The notes under the pieces are model-generated. The model saw only the letters and a list, made by a program, of their open reading frames with translations. It was not told the origin of the DNA and searched no databases. This document shows, one piece after another, positions 63,440-64,000 of a stretch of 64,000 bases of DNA (positions within the stretch are counted from its first letter, which is position 1; every line of letters starts with the position of its first letter). The DNA lies in NCBI GenBank assembly GCA_018398815.1, contig CM031595.1, positions 42,537,495 through 42,601,494 of the forward strand, given 5' to 3'. A program made the translations under genes and the position numbers. The DNA comes from Conus ventricosus (lineage: Eukaryota; Mollusca; Gastropoda; Neogastropoda; Conidae).

Positions 63440-64000
63440 AAATTGATCATTGACTGGAAGACATTATTTTGAAAATCACACTAAATATACTGACTTCCAT
63501 AAAAAACGCGAAAACAAAACAAGCTGAAGGTTGGGGGTGAATTTTATTGGTCACAATTGTACAGAGTGGAAGCGAGAATTCAACGTGATTTGATTCATTA
63601 CACCGGTAATTTGTGAAAATGTCATCAGCAATATGTCTTTTGTGTGGAAAATCCAAGGTCACGTGACAAACCAGCTTGAAGTCCTAATACCGTGTGTGGC
63701 CACCATTTGCGTTGACAACTGCTTGACACCTGCGGCTCATTGAGTGGACCAGGTGGTTGATGCGTCCCCTTGGCACACCAGCCCACACATGGACGATGGC
63801 CTGGTGAAGTTGAGCCGCTGTTGCTGGTCGTGGACGCAGGAGGTCCAACCGTCTGCCAAGTTCATCCCAAAAATGTTCTATTGGGTTTAAATCGGGACTG
63901 AGGGCTGGCCAGGGCAGCACATTGACGTTATGCTGAAGAAATTGCTGGGTGGCCCTGGCGGTGTGTGGTCTTGCATTGTCCTGTTGGAATGTCCAGTTTG
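63440..64000 (-). mobile_element. Tc1-like transposon, 3' part
   Basis: The minus-strand transposase end and its downstream flank (63440-63680) are in the window; the 5' half lies beyond the right edge. The exact terminal repeat cannot be fixed with only one end visible. Confidence 0.85.
63684..64000 (-). CDS. Tc1-like transposase, C-terminal part
   Basis: One uninterrupted minus-strand frame from the window edge to the stop at about 63684. QQDNARPHTA carries the second catalytic Asp, SPDLNPIEHFWDELGRR carries the final Glu of the DD34E triad, and the end RRCQAVVNANGGHTRY is typical of Tc1 family proteins. Unlike the other transposases here, this visible part has no frame break, so the copy may be young. 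It belongs in the last XPO6 intron, antisense. Confidence 0.93.
   Translation of the reverse strand, partial: NWTFQQDNARPHTARATQQFLQHNVNVLPWPALSPDLNPIEHFWDELGRRLDLLRPRPATAAQLHQAIVHVWAGVPRGRINHLVHSMSRRCQAVVNANGGHTRY

Overview
The window is animal nuclear DNA, most likely from a marine mollusc (a gastropod is my best guess). It has dispersed GT-AG exons, long AT-rich introns, many (TG)n/(CA)n tracts, tRNA-derived SINEs, an RNase H-bearing LINE, DIRS elements, Tc1/mariner, piggyBac and hAT remnants. There are no bacterial operons, rRNA genes or CRISPR arrays.

One host gene dominates: a plus-strand exportin-6 (XPO6) gene from about 11.6 kb to beyond 62.6 kb. Twenty-two coding exons can be recognised in the right order for the family. 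The first coding exon was not found (it must lie upstream of 11.6 kb) and the last one lies past the right edge. Exportin-6 is the RanGTP-dependent importin-beta-family receptor that carries actin-profilin out of the nucleus. Splice sites are nearly all intact, but about half of the exons carry one-base frame breaks, usually a missing base. This looks more like uncorrected long-read consensus error than a dead gene, although decay cannot be excluded.

Layout. 0.3-2.4 kb: wreck of a protein-primed-type family B DNA polymerase gene (Polinton/adintovirus-like). 2.9-6.2 kb: repeat-headed, internally deleted LINE with endonuclease, reverse transcriptase and RNase H. 6.2-11.6 kb: anonymous sequence, microsatellites, SINE pieces and a very short retro-insert with target-site duplication. 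11.6-62.6 kb: XPO6, with introns loaded with mobile DNA. These include a DIRS element on the minus strand (16.8-23.25 kb), a piggyBac relic (26.4-27.7 kb), SINEs (15.2, 32.3, 46.0 kb), a plus-strand DIRS (34.0-39.65 kb), a mariner (40.2-41.5 kb), a second piggyBac relic (42.2-43.1 kb), a perfect-looking foldback flanked by long direct repeats (44.2-45.0 kb), a hAT-like element with a BED-type zinc-finger ORF (57.2-58.6 kb) and a second hairpin (60.8-61.2 kb). 62.6-63.0 kb: a minisatellite that begins inside an XPO6 exon and copies its splice donor. 63.4 kb to the end: the 3' part of a Tc1-like transposon.

The most unusual structures are the foldback at 44.2-45.0 kb (188-bp arms inside 188-bp direct repeats), the textbook inverted-repeat/internal-complementary-region architecture of the 16.8-23.25 kb DIRS element, the splice-donor-copying minisatellite, and an apparent 85-bp tandem duplication inside an XPO6 exon.
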